Shown: piece by piece, positions 8,622-16,975 of the stretch
How the letters are laid out: every line of letters starts with the position of its first letter
How positions within the stretch are numbered: the first letter of the stretch is position 1
From: JAMXLO01 sp037201625
GTDB lineage: Bacteria; Pseudomonadota; Alphaproteobacteria; Acetobacterales; Acetobacteraceae
Reading direction: 5' to 3'
Length of the DNA: 64,000 nt
Assembly: GCA_037201625.1 (NCBI GenBank)
Contig: JBBCGR010000003.1
Coordinates: 1,488,001-1,552,000, forward strand
Notes under the pieces: generated by a model
Database searches by the model: none
Seen by the model: only the letters and a program-made list of their open reading frames with translations
What the model was told of the DNA's origin: nothing
Position numbers and translations under genes: made by a program

Positions 8622-9170
8622 TCAATTTGCCCCATTGCCGGTGAGCGGCACCGTCACTCGGATGCGCACTGTCCGGCCCGCCAGCAGCGGCATCGCGGTC
8701 ATGCCCCACTCCGCGCGCAATAGCCGTCCCTCGGCCTCGACGGCGTCCCGCCGCCACTCCAGGGACAGCGTGAAGGGCCGCGTCACGCCATGCATGCCCA
8801 GCATTCCGTCCAGCCCGTCCGTGCCGCAGGCACCGCTGAAGGTGAGGGTCGGGTAGTGGCCCGAATCCATGAAATCCGGCCCGATGATGGTCGCACGCCG
8901 GTCGGGATCCTCGGTCACGATGCTGTCCACCTGCGCGACCAGGTCGACGCGGCAGGAGGTGGGATCGGCCGGATCGTAGGTCAGGTTCCCGTCGAAGCGG
9001 GTGAACCGGGCGTCGATCGGCAGCAGGCCAAGGCCGTAGGCGCGGAACGTGAGTTCGCCGGTCGCGGGTCCAAGGCGGATGTGCCGGGTCGCGGCCGGTG
9101 CACCGGTGGCGGTGAGCGAGACCGCCACGGCCGCAGCGAACAGCCGCGACACCACGACCGGCTTTACCAT
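8622..9170 (-). CDS. YceI-like periplasmic protein
   Basis: An exported YceI/lipocalin-like protein of 182 residues. The signal peptide (VVVSRLFAAAVAVSLTATGAPA) ends before ATRHIRLGP. The mature part has family features: FDGNLTYDPADPTSCRVDLVAQVDSI, then GHYPTLTFSGA, LGMHGVTRPFTLSLEW and a C-terminal beta segment (RVTVPL). YceI proteins bind long hydrophobic isoprenoid-like molecules, and their physiological role is mostly unclear. ATG 9182, four codons upstream, is an alternative start. It lies head-to-head with comM. Confidence 0.85.
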   Translation of the reverse strand: MVKPVVVSRLFAAAVAVSLTATGAPAATRHIRLGPATGELTFRAYGLGLLPIDARFTRFDGNLTYDPADPTSCRVDLVAQVDSIVTEDPDRRATIIGPDFMDSGHYPTLTFSGACGTDGLDGMLGMHGVTRPFTLSLEWRRDAVEAEGRLLRAEWGMTAMPLLAGRTVRIRVTVPLTGNGAN

Positions 9171-9202
9171 TGCGTTCACCATCCTTCGCTAGGGTGGCCG
9201 AT

Positions 9203-10717
9203 GTGCCCAGTGCCACGATCGCCCGCGTACGGACCTTCGCCTTCTCCGGCATCGAGGCGGTACCGGTCGAGGTGCAGGTGCAGATCTCCAGCGGGTCGCC
9301 CGCCCTGCTGCTGGTGGGGCTGCCCGACAAGGCGGTGGGCGAGGCGAGGGAGCGGATGCGCGCCGCGCTCAGCACGATGGGGCTCGCTCTTCCGCCCCGG
9401 CGGGTGCTGATCAACCTGGCGCCGGCGGACCTGCTGAAAGAGGGCAGCCATTTCGACCTTCCCATCACGTTGGCCGTGCTCGCGGCCATGGAGGTGGTCC
9501 CGCGCGAGGATTTATATGGCTACGCCGCGCTCGGGGAACTATCGCTCGACGGCACGCTCAATCCGGTCGCCGGCGTGCTGCCGGCGGCGATTGGTGCGTC
9601 AAATCTCGATCTCGGCCTGATCTGTCCGGCGAGCCAGGGTGGCGAGGCGGCCTGGGCCGGCCGCATCGAGGTGCTGGCGGCGGTCGACCTGCTGTCGCTG
9701 ATCAACCACTTCCGCGGCACGCAGGTGCTGACGCCACCGAAGACGTCGGGCGTCGCCGTCGCCGCGCGCGCGCCGGACATGGCGGAGGTGAAGGGAATGG
9801 AGACCGCCAAGCGCGCGGTGGAGATCGCCGCAGCCGGTGGGCACAACCTGTTGATGGTCGGCCCGCCGGGCTCCGGCAAGTCGATGCTGGCGGCGAGGCT
9901 GCCGGGCCTGCTGCCGGACCTGGAGCCGCGCGCGGCACTGGAGGTCAGCATGATCCACAGCGTCGCCGGAATGCTCGACGGCGGCCGGCTGCTGATGCGC
10001 CCGCCGTTCCGCGAGCCGCACCATTCCGCCTCCCAGGCTGCGATGAGCGGCGGCGGCCAGCGGGCGCGGCCGGGCGAGATCAGCTTGGCGCATCGCGGCG
10101 TGCTGTTCCTCGACGAGTTGCCGGAATTTCCCAAGCAGACGCTGGAGGCGCTGCGCCAGCCGATGGAGACGGGTCGCACCACGGTGGCGCGGGCGGCGGC
10201 CCACATCACCTATCCCGCGCGCTTCCAGTTGGTCGCGGCGATGAACCCGTGCCGGTGCGGCTACCTGGGCGATGCGGCGCGCGAGTGCGGCCGGGCGCCG
10301 CGCTGCGCCGAGGACTACCAGAACCGCATCAGCGGGCCGGTGCTGGACCGGATCGACCTGACCATCGAGGTGCAGCCGGCAACCGCCGCGGACCTTGCGC
10401 GTGCGCCGCCCGGCGAGCCGAGTGCCGCACTGGCTGAGCGGGTGGCGCGCGCACGCTTGGCACAGCGGGCGCGCTACGGCGCGGATGGACCCGGCAGCAA
10501 CGCCGAAGCGGACAGCCGTGACGTGGAGATGGTTCCCGAGGCCTATGCGCTGGCGGAGCAGGCGATGGAGAAGCTGCGACTCTCGCCGCGGGGCTATACG
10601 CGGGTGCTGCGAGTGGGACGCACGATCGCCGACCTGGCGGGTGCAGCCTTGGTCCAGCGCTTGCACGTGGCCGAGGCGTTGGCGTTCCGTCACCGGCTGC
10701 CGGGCCGGCGCGGGTGA
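9203..10717 (+). CDS. comM: YifB/ComM family Mg-chelatase-like AAA+ ATPase
   Basis: An AAA+ ATPase of 504 residues from GTG 9203 (GTG 9194 is an alternative; AGGG at 9191-9194 favours 9203). The N-terminal ChlI-like domain has VGLPDKAVGEARERMRAAL. The ATPase core has Walker A GPPGSGKS at about 219-226 and Walker B GVLFLDELPEF. The C-terminal domain has the cysteine pattern CRCGYLGD...CGRAPRC and ISGPVLDRIDL. ComM is a hexameric helicase that promotes branch migration during natural transformation, and the family occurs widely even in non-competent bacteria. No other competence gene is nearby; YraN, often next to it, is convergent downstream. Confidence 0.93.
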   Translation: MPSATIARVRTFAFSGIEAVPVEVQVQISSGSPALLLVGLPDKAVGEARERMRAALSTMGLALPPRRVLINLAPADLLKEGSHFDLPITLAVLAAMEVVPREDLYGYAALGELSLDGTLNPVAGVLPAAIGASNLDLGLICPASQGGEAAWAGRIEVLAAVDLLSLINHFRGTQVLTPPKTSGVAVAARAPDMAEVKGMETAKRAVEIAAAGGHNLLMVGPPGSGKSMLAARLPGLLPDLEPRAALEVSMIHSVAGMLDGGRLLMRPPFREPHHSASQAAMSGGGQRARPGEISLAHRGVLFLDELPEFPKQTLEALRQPMETGRTTVARAAAHITYPARFQLVAAMNPCRCGYLGDAARECGRAPRCAEDYQNRISGPVLDRIDLTIEVQPATAADLARAPPGEPSAALAERVARARLAQRARYGADGPGSNAEADSRDVEMVPEAYALAEQAMEKLRLSPRGYTRVLRVGRTIADLAGAALVQRLHVAEALAFRHRLPGRRG

Positions 10718-10767
10718 GCGGCCGGCATGGCTGAAGGGCGGGCGCGGATGAGGGTCGGGTCGCCCGT

Positions 10768-11121
10768 CTAGTTCTCCAGCCGGAAGGCGTCCGCGATCCG
10801 GCGCACGGTGCCAGCGGAATCGACGACGATCAGGTCGAAGCGCATGCCCTGCCGCTGCCACTCGGGATGTTCCGCCAGGGCGATCTCGGCGGCGGCCAGC
10901 AGCCGTGCCTGTTGGCGGGGACCCAGCGCCAGCGCGGCATCGGCCAGCCGCGGCCGCGCCTTCACCTCGACGATCGCCAGCAGGTCCGGCGTCGCCGCCA
11001 CGATGTCGATCTCGCCCGCCGCCGTGCGCAGCCGCTGCGCCAGCACGGTCCACCCGTCGGCGACCAGTGCGCGGCACGCCGCGACCTCGGCATCGATGCC
11101 GCGCTGGTGGGCGAGGGCCAT
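10768..11121 (-). CDS. YraN family (UPF0102) endonuclease-like protein
   Basis: A short protein of 117 residues with the restriction-endonuclease-like core of the YraN family: AAGEIDIVAATPDLLAIVEVKAR contains the D-x(n)-EVK active-site pattern, followed by RQQARLLAAAEIAL. The cellular role is not firmly known. The gene is convergent with comM and divergent from glyA, a neighbourhood typical of the family. Confidence 0.9.
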   Translation of the reverse strand: MALAHQRGIDAEVAACRALVADGWTVLAQRLRTAAGEIDIVAATPDLLAIVEVKARPRLADAALALGPRQQARLLAAAEIALAEHPEWQRQGMRFDLIVVDSAGTVRRIADAFRLEN

Positions 11122-11128
11122 CTACGCA

Positions 11129-11144
11129 GCCTGCGCGCGCAGGC
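11129..11144. promoter_or_regulatory. 16-bp perfect palindrome between yraN and glyA
   Basis: GCCTGCGCGCGCAGGC is fully self-complementary and lies in the 123-bp divergent intergenic region. It could be an operator or just a GC-rich hairpin. No regulator can be named. Confidence 0.3.
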
Positions 11145-11244
11145 CTAACACGGGATGAATGACCGCCTGCCCTGCGCCCCGGGGCGTTTGTCCGCCACCG
11201 GCCGCATGCTACAGGTCGACGCATCAGCAGCCCGTGGACCGTCC

Positions 11245-12549
11245 ATGAACGAACAGCGTCCCGCCGCCAGCCTGCAACGGTTCTTCGGTGCGCCGCTCGC
11301 CGAAACCGATCCGGAGCTTGCCGCGGTGCTCAGCGCCGAACTGGTACGCCAGCAGGACGGCATCGAACTGATCGCCAGCGAGAACGTCGTCTCCGCGGCG
11401 GTACTCGAAGCCCAAGGCTCGGTGCTGACCAACAAATACGCCGAGGGCTATCCCGGCCGGCGGTATTACGGCGGCTGCGTCTATGTGGACGTGGCCGAGA
11501 CGCTGGCGATCGACCGCGCCAAGAAACTGTTCGGCTGCGAGTTCGCCAATGTCCAGCCGCATTCCGGGGCGCAGGCGAACCAGGCCGTGTTCCTGGCGCT
11601 GCTGCAGCCGGGCGACACGGTGCTGGGCATGAGCCTGGCGGCCGGCGGCCATCTGACGCACGGCGCCGCCCCCAACCTGTCCGGCAAGTGGTTCCACGCC
11701 GTGCAGTATGGCGTGCGCCGCGACGACGGCCTGCTGGATTACGAGGAACTGGAACGGCTCGCACGGGCGGAACGGCCGAAGCTGATCGTCGCCGGCGGCT
11801 CGGCCTATCCGCGCTTCATCGATTTCCCCCGCATCCGCCGCGTGGCGGACGAGGTGGGGGCGTACTTCATGGTGGACATGGCCCATTTCGCCGGGCTGGT
11901 GGCCACCGACCTGTTCCCCAGCCCGCTGCCGCACGCCCACGTCGTCACCACGACCACCCACAAGACACTGCGCGGCCCGCGCGGCGGCATGGTCCTGTCC
12001 AACGACCTGGAGATCGGTCGCAAGATCAACTCGGCCGTGTTCCCCGGCCTGCAGGGCGGGCCGCTGATGCATGTCATCGCCGGCAAGGCAGTGGCGTTCG
12101 GGGAGGCGCTGCGGCCGGAGTTCCGCCTGTATCAGAAGGCGGTGGTGGAGAATGCGCGCGTGCTGGCCGAGACGCTGGTGCAGCAGGGTGTGGCGGTCGT
12201 CACCGGCGGCACCGACTGCCACCTGCTGCTGGCCGACCTGCGTCCCAAGCGGGTCACCGGCAAGGCGGCCGAGGCAAGCCTGGAGCGTGCCCATATCACC
12301 GCCAACAAGAATGCCATCCCGTTCGATCCCGAGAAGCCGGCGATCACCTCCGGCGTCCGGCTCGGCTCGCCGGCCGCCACCTCGCGCGGCTTCGGTGCCG
12401 CCGAATTCCGCGAGATCGGCCTGATGATCGATGAGGTGCTGGAGGGGCTGTCGCGTTCCAACGACGGTACCAACGCGGCGGCCGAGGCGGCGGTGGGCGC
12501 GCGGGTCCAGGCGCTGTGCGCGCAGTTCCCGCTGTACCGTCCGAGGTAG
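11245..12549 (+). CDS. glyA: Serine hydroxymethyltransferase
   Basis: A PLP enzyme of 434 residues that interconverts serine and glycine with tetrahydrofolate, feeding one-carbon units to purine, thymidylate and methionine synthesis. Motifs: ELIASENVVS, NKYAEGYPGRRYYGG, the PLP-lysine region VVTTTTHKTLRGPRGG, and GVRLGSPAATSRGFG. ATG 11245 gives the family's usual N-terminus; the 30 codons open upstream do not look like the protein. The nrdR gene begins six bases after the stop, so glyA heads the nrdR-rib-nusB run. Confidence 0.97.
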   Translation: MNEQRPAASLQRFFGAPLAETDPELAAVLSAELVRQQDGIELIASENVVSAAVLEAQGSVLTNKYAEGYPGRRYYGGCVYVDVAETLAIDRAKKLFGCEFANVQPHSGAQANQAVFLALLQPGDTVLGMSLAAGGHLTHGAAPNLSGKWFHAVQYGVRRDDGLLDYEELERLARAERPKLIVAGGSAYPRFIDFPRIRRVADEVGAYFMVDMAHFAGLVATDLFPSPLPHAHVVTTTTHKTLRGPRGGMVLSNDLEIGRKINSAVFPGLQGGPLMHVIAGKAVAFGEALRPEFRLYQKAVVENARVLAETLVQQGVAVVTGGTDCHLLLADLRPKRVTGKAAEASLERAHITANKNAIPFDPEKPAITSGVRLGSPAATSRGFGAAEFREIGLMIDEVLEGLSRSNDGTNAAAEAAVGARVQALCAQFPLYRPR

Positions 12550-12555
12550 CCGGCC

Positions 12556-13011
12556 ATGCGCTGCCCGTTCTGCGGCCATGAGGATACGCAGGTTAAGGAC
12601 AGCCGTCCCTCCGAGGACGGCGGCGCGATCCGGCGGCGGCGGTTCTGCGCCAATTGCGGCCAGCGCTTCACCACCATCGAGCGTACCCAGTTGCGCGAAT
12701 TGACCGTGGTGAAGGCGGATGGACGCCGCGTGCCGTTCGATCGCGACAAGCTGGCGCGCTCGATCCGCATCGCGCTGCGCAAGCGGCCGATCCAGGAAGA
12801 GCGCATCGAGCGCATCGTCAACGGCATCGTCCGCCAGCTCGAATCCTCGGGCGAGAGCGACATCCCGTCGAAGCAGATCGGCGAACTGGTGATGGATACG
12901 CTGAAGGAACTCGATCCGGTGGCCTATGTCCGCTTCGCCAGCGTCTATCGGAATTTCCGCGAGGCGAAGGACTTCGAGGACTTCCTGGGCTCGCTGGGGG
13001 ACGCCACCTAA
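12556..13011 (+). CDS. nrdR: Ribonucleotide reductase regulator NrdR
   Basis: A repressor of ribonucleotide reductase genes, 151 residues. The zinc ribbon has MRCPFCGHEDTQVKDSR and RRRRFCANCGQRFTT (C3, C6, C31, C34). The ATP-cone domain follows (VVKADGRRVPFDRDKLARSI). NrdR senses ATP/dATP through the cone and binds NrdR boxes; none was recognised in this window. The position between glyA and ribD is the standard alphaproteobacterial arrangement. Confidence 0.98.
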   Translation: MRCPFCGHEDTQVKDSRPSEDGGAIRRRRFCANCGQRFTTIERTQLRELTVVKADGRRVPFDRDKLARSIRIALRKRPIQEERIERIVNGIVRQLESSGESDIPSKQIGELVMDTLKELDPVAYVRFASVYRNFREAKDFEDFLGSLGDAT

Positions 13012-13019
13012 GACAGGCC

Positions 13020-14144
13020 ATGACCGAACCGTCCCGCACCGCCGCCGCTGACGATGCCGCCCATATGCGGGCGGCGCTGGCGCTGGCGCGGCGCGGTCTC
13101 GGCAGCACCTGGCCCAACCCGTCGGTCGGCTGCGTGGTGGTCAAGGACGGCCGCGTCGTCGGTCGCGCCGTGACCGCGCCGGGCGGCAGGCCGCACGCCG
13201 AACCCAGGGCGCTGGAAGCGGCGGGCGCGGCGGCGCGCGGTGCGACGGTCTACGTCACGCTGGAGCCGTGTTGCCACTGGGGCCGCACGCCGCCCTGCAC
13301 CGATGCGCTGGTCGCTGCCGGTGTGGCGCGGGTCGTGATCGCGACGCGCGATCCGGACCCGCGCGTCGACGGCGACGGCATCGCCAGGTTGCGCGCCGCC
13401 GGAATCCTCGTCGAGGAAGGCGTGCTGCGCGACGAGGCGGAGGAGGTGGTCGCGGGCTTCCGCTGCAAGCAGCAGCATGGCCGCCCGCTGGTGACGCTGA
13501 AGCTGGCCTCCACCCTCGATGGCCGCATCGCCACGCGCACCGGCGAAAGCCGCTGGATCACCGGGGCCGCGGCGCGCCGGGCGGCGCATGCGCTGCGCGG
13601 GCGGCACGACGGGGTGATGGTCGGCGTCGGCACGGTGCTGGCCGACAACCCGGAGCTGACCTGCCGGCTGCCGGGGTTCCGTTCCACCCAGGTGGTCCGC
13701 GTGGTGGCCGACAGCCATCTGCGAACGCCGCTGACCGCGACGCTGGCGGCCACCGCCGGCAAGGTGCCCACCTGGATGCTGATCCGTGCCGGGACCGACC
13801 GCGAGCGCCGCCGCGCCTTCGCCGATCTCGGCGCCACGCTGATCGAGGTGGCCGGCGCGGAGACCGGCGTCGATCCGGCCGCGGCCCTGCGCGCGCTGGG
13901 TCAGGCGGGGCTGACGCGGCTGCTGGTGGAAGGCGGCGCGGAACTTGCCGCCTCGCTGCTGCGCGCCGATCTTGTGGACCGCATCGCCTGGTTCCACGCG
14001 CCGGCCGTCATGGGCGGCGACGCCTGGCCCGCGGTGCAGGCGTTCGGCGTCGAGCATCTGGCTGCCATGCCGCGATTTGCGCGGGTCGGCGCGACCGTAC
14101 TGGGCGATGATATGCTGTCGGAATACCGGAGGGCCCCTGGATGA
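13020..14144 (+). CDS. ribD: Bifunctional riboflavin deaminase/reductase RibD
   Basis: Carries out steps 2 and 3 of riboflavin synthesis: deamination of the pyrimidine from GTP, then NADPH reduction of the ribosyl chain. 374 residues. The N-terminal cytidine-deaminase-like domain has the zinc site HAE (H59, E61) and PCCHWGRTPPC (C84, C93). The reductase half begins near VTLKLASTLDGRIAT, with GVGTVLADNPELTCR and LLVEGGAELA. The true start is ATG 13020, eight bases after nrdR; the frame is open further upstream inside nrdR. ribE follows after a 53-bp gap. Confidence 0.97.
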   Translation: MTEPSRTAAADDAAHMRAALALARRGLGSTWPNPSVGCVVVKDGRVVGRAVTAPGGRPHAEPRALEAAGAAARGATVYVTLEPCCHWGRTPPCTDALVAAGVARVVIATRDPDPRVDGDGIARLRAAGILVEEGVLRDEAEEVVAGFRCKQQHGRPLVTLKLASTLDGRIATRTGESRWITGAAARRAAHALRGRHDGVMVGVGTVLADNPELTCRLPGFRSTQVVRVVADSHLRTPLTATLAATAGKVPTWMLIRAGTDRERRRAFADLGATLIEVAGAETGVDPAAALRALGQAGLTRLLVEGGAELAASLLRADLVDRIAWFHAPAVMGGDAWPAVQAFGVEHLAAMPRFARVGATVLGDDMLSEYRRAPG

Positions 14145-14197
14145 CCCGATGCACCGCCTGTTCGCCGGAGCCCGCACAGCGCGGGCGAGGCGGCTGA

Positions 14198-14797
14198 ATG
14201 TTCACCGGCATCGTCACTGCCCTGGGCTCGATTCGCACGATCACCCCATTGGGCGACAGCGCCGACATGCGTCTGGTGATCGCCGCACCCTGGCCCGACA
14301 CCGGATCGATCGCGATCGGCGCCTCGATCGGCTGCTCCGGCTGCTGTCTCACCGCCATCGAGGTGGGACCGGACTGGTTCGCCGCCGATGCCTCGGCCGA
14401 AACGCTCAGCAAGACCACGATGGGCCGCTGGCGGGTCGGCACAGCCATCAACCTGGAGCGTTCGCTCCGGCTGGGCGACGAACTGGGCGGCCACCTCGTC
14501 TCGGGCCATGTCGACGGCGTGGGCGAGGTGGTGTCGGCCGCCACGGAACACGGCTCGACACGGTTCGTGTTCGGTGTCCCGCCCGACCTCGCGCGCTTCA
14601 TCGCGGTGAAGGGCAGCATTGCGGTCGACGGCGTGTCGTTGACGGTCAACGAGGTTACGGACGATACCTTCGGGGTGAACATCATTCCGCACACCGCCGC
14701 GGTGACCGGCTTCGGCTCGCTTCGCCCCGGCGACGCGGTCAATCTCGAGATCGATATGCTGGCCCGCTACGTTGCGCGCCTGGCGGAGTTCAAGTGA
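14198..14797 (+). CDS. ribE: Riboflavin synthase alpha chain
   Basis: Dismutates two 6,7-dimethyl-8-ribityllumazine molecules to riboflavin. 199 residues with the invariant N-terminus MFTGIV and two tandem lumazine-binding barrels: the first with IGCSGCCLTAIEV and GGHLVSGHVDGVGEV, the second with GSIAVDGVSLTVNEV and IIPHTAAVTGFG. The stop codon directly abuts the ATG of ribB, so translation is probably coupled. Confidence 0.97.
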   Translation: MFTGIVTALGSIRTITPLGDSADMRLVIAAPWPDTGSIAIGASIGCSGCCLTAIEVGPDWFAADASAETLSKTTMGRWRVGTAINLERSLRLGDELGGHLVSGHVDGVGEVVSAATEHGSTRFVFGVPPDLARFIAVKGSIAVDGVSLTVNEVTDDTFGVNIIPHTAAVTGFGSLRPGDAVNLEIDMLARYVARLAEFK

Positions 14798-15943
14798 ATG
14801 TCGCAGAACCTGAAGACAGTCGAGCTGTCGCAGTACCTGTCCGCCGCCGATGAGCTGATCGAGGAAGCGCGCAACGGCCGCATGTTCATCCTGGTCGACG
14901 ACGAGGACCGGGAGAACGAGGGCGACCTCGTGGTGCCGGCGCAGTTCGCCACCCCCGACGCGATCAACTTCATGGCCCGCCACGCGCGCGGCCTGATCTG
15001 CCTGGCGCTCACCCGACAACGCGTCGAGCAACTCGGCCTGCCGCTCATGAGCGCGCATAACGGCACGCGGCACCAGACGGCGTTCACCATCTCGATCGAG
15101 GCGCGCGAGGGCGTCACCACCGGCATCTCGGCGCATGACCGCGCGCGCACCATCTCGGTGGCGATCAATCCGGAATGCGGCCGCGAGGACATCGTGACGC
15201 CGGGCCACGTGTTCCCGCTGATGGCGCGCGAGGGCGGCACGCTGGTGCGCGCGGGCCATACCGAGGCCGGCGTCGACATCGCGCGCAAGGCCGGGCTGTA
15301 CCCCGCCGCGGTGATCTGCGAGATCATGAACGACGACGGCACCATGGCGCGGCTTCCCGACCTGGTGACCTTCGCGCAGCGACACAATTTGAAGCTCGGC
15401 TCGATCGCCGACCTGATCGCGCATCGGCGGCTGACCGAGCGGCTGGTGAAGCGGGTCGCGGACAGCACGTTCCAGCACGTCGCGGGCGGCGACTGGCGCG
15501 CGGTGGTCTATGCCAACACCGTCGAGTACCAGGAGCACCTGGCGCTGGTGAAGGGCGACGTGAGCGGCACCGAGCCGGTGCTGGTGCGCATGCACGCGGT
15601 CGACCTGCTGGACGACATGACCGGAGGGCCGCACTGGATCGCCATCCACAACGCGATGCACATGATCGGCCGTGAAGGCCGCGGCGTCATCGTGCTGATC
15701 CGCGAACATCGCCGGACGGCCCTGGCCGAGCGCGTGACGCAGCTAGCCGCCGGCGGGCCGCGGCCGCAGCGCGAACTGCGCGACTACGGCATCGGCGCAC
15801 AGATCCTGCTCGATCTCGGCGTGAAGAACATGGTGCTGCTGTCGAACCGGCGGCGCACCATCATCGGGCTGGAGGGCTACGGACTGAACATCGTGGCGCA
15901 GAAGGCGATCCCCAACTTCGTTGGTGAAGGCTACAGCGGATGA
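14798..15943 (+). CDS. ribB: DHBP synthase RibB with inactive RibA-like C-terminal domain
   Basis: The N-terminal half makes 3,4-dihydroxy-2-butanone 4-phosphate from ribulose 5-phosphate. Signature residues are present: DDEDRENEGDLV, HNGTRHQTAFT, TPGHVFPL and RAGHTEAGVD. The C-terminal half (about 205-381) has the GTP cyclohydrolase II fold (EHLALVKGD, EGRGVIVLIREHRRT, GIGAQILLDLGV). It lacks the three zinc cysteines and the GRxIGL-type catalytic segment of RibA, so this half is probably not a working cyclohydrolase. This degenerate fusion is familiar in alphaproteobacteria; a true GTP cyclohydrolase II must lie elsewhere. The stop overlaps the ribH start by 4 bp. Confidence 0.95.
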   Translation: MSQNLKTVELSQYLSAADELIEEARNGRMFILVDDEDRENEGDLVVPAQFATPDAINFMARHARGLICLALTRQRVEQLGLPLMSAHNGTRHQTAFTISIEAREGVTTGISAHDRARTISVAINPECGREDIVTPGHVFPLMAREGGTLVRAGHTEAGVDIARKAGLYPAAVICEIMNDDGTMARLPDLVTFAQRHNLKLGSIADLIAHRRLTERLVKRVADSTFQHVAGGDWRAVVYANTVEYQEHLALVKGDVSGTEPVLVRMHAVDLLDDMTGGPHWIAIHNAMHMIGREGRGVIVLIREHRRTALAERVTQLAAGGPRPQRELRDYGIGAQILLDLGVKNMVLLSNRRRTIIGLEGYGLNIVAQKAIPNFVGEGYSG

Positions 15944-16422
15944 GCACCGAGGACGCACCGCTTCCGGCGGCGCCACGCATCGAGGGGCCGCCGCCGCACC
16001 TGCTGGTGCTGCGCGCGCCATACTACCGCGACGTAGTGGACGGCCTGACCGAGGGGGCGAACCGCATCCTGCGCGAGGCGGGCGCCACGTTCGAGCAGCT
16101 GGACCTGGCCGGCGCCTTCGAACTCCCGCAGGCGATCCGCATCGCGATGCGCGGCTCCCGCCGGTTCGACGGCTTCGTGGCGCTGGGCTGCATCGTGCGC
16201 GGCGAGACCGACCATTACGAATTCATCTGCCGCACGACGATGGACGGCATGATGCAGGTGGCGCTGCAATTCGGCCTGGCGCTGGGCACCGGCCTGCTGA
16301 CCTGCGACACGCTGGCGCAGGCGGAGGCGCGCTCCGGCCAGGACGGCCACAACAAAGGAGCGGAAGCCGCCGCGGCCGCCCTGCTACAGATCAGCGCAGC
16401 AAGGCATCTCGGCGCAGCATGA
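15940..16422 (+). CDS. ribH: 6,7-dimethyl-8-ribityllumazine synthase
   Basis: Condenses the RibD product with the RibB product to lumazine. 160 residues with LAGAFELPQAIRIAM, GFVALGCIVRGETDHYEFIC and the phosphate-binding GLLTCDTLAQAEARSG; the catalytic histidine is H91 in ETDHYE. An ATGA overlap couples it to ribB. A palindromic repeat begins directly after the stop and reaches the nusB start. Confidence 0.97.
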   Translation: MSTEDAPLPAAPRIEGPPPHLLVLRAPYYRDVVDGLTEGANRILREAGATFEQLDLAGAFELPQAIRIAMRGSRRFDGFVALGCIVRGETDHYEFICRTTMDGMMQVALQFGLALGTGLLTCDTLAQAEARSGQDGHNKGAEAAAAALLQISAARHLGAA

Positions 16423-16428
16423 TGGATT

Positions 16429-16475
16429 CCAAAGGCTCCGCCTTTGGTGGGGGTCCAGGGGGCAAAGCCCCTTGG
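16429..16475. repeat. REP-like double hairpin between ribH and nusB
   Basis: Two adjacent inverted repeats: CCAAAGGC/GCCTTTGG (16429-16436 and 16440-16447, perfect 8 bp, loop TCC) and CCAGGGGGC/GCCCCTTGG (16455-16463 and 16467-16475, one mismatch, loop AAA). The layout resembles the short palindromic intergenic elements common in Rhodospirillales. It fills the gap inside an otherwise tightly packed operon and covers the possible upstream TTG start of nusB. Confidence 0.6.
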
Positions 16476-16483
16476 CCTTCCCC

Positions 16484-16975
16484 TTGACCCGACCGGCCCG
16501 CCGCACCCGCACCGCCTCCCGACTGGCCGCGGTGCAGGCGCTGTTCCAAAGCGAGCAAGCACAGGACAATCCGGAAACGGTGATCGACCAGTTCGTCCGC
16601 CACCGCCTGGGCGAGTTGCCCGGCACCGGCGGCTTCGAGGACGGCCGCGTACCCGACGCGGAGGTTCCGCTGTTCGTCCGCATCGTGCGCGCGGCGGTGG
16701 CGCAGCAGGACACGATCGACCGCATGCTCGCCGAGACGCTGCCGGCCGACTGGCCGCTTGCCCGCATCGACCCGGTGCTGCGTGCCGTGCTGCGTGCCGG
16801 TGCGGCCGAACTGGCCATGAGCGGCGGCCCGCCGGCGAAGGTGGTGATCAACGAATACCTGGACGTGGCGCGCGGCTTCTTCACCGGTGGCGAACCCGGC
16901 ATGGCGAATGCGGTGCTCGACCGCCTCGCGCGGCTGCTGCGTCCGGACGAGTTCGGAGGGGAACGCCAACAATGA
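16484..16975 (+). CDS. nusB: Transcription antitermination factor NusB
   Basis: An all-helical RNA-binding protein that, with S10, forms the antitermination complex on rRNA operons. 163 residues from TTG 16484; TTG 16472 is an alternative, and no ATG or GTG suits the family start. Motifs: RTASRLAAVQALFQSE at the N-terminus, then WPLARIDPVLRAVLRAGAAEL, PAKVVINEYLDVARGFFTG and a C-terminal VLDRLARLLRP. A repeat hairpin sits just upstream and may affect its translation. The stop overlaps the next gene by ATGA. Confidence 0.93.
   Translation: MTRPARRTRTASRLAAVQALFQSEQAQDNPETVIDQFVRHRLGELPGTGGFEDGRVPDAEVPLFVRIVRAAVAQQDTIDRMLAETLPADWPLARIDPVLRAVLRAGAAELAMSGGPPAKVVINEYLDVARGFFTGGEPGMANAVLDRLARLLRPDEFGGERQQ

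Noticed and set aside
11122..11244. Glycine riboswitch in front of glyA
   Set aside because: No conserved aptamer sequence was seen; only a GC palindrome.
13901..15709. A 602-residue minus-strand open frame across ribD-ribE-ribB
   Set aside because: Shadow of three well-recognised rib genes; no signature of its own.
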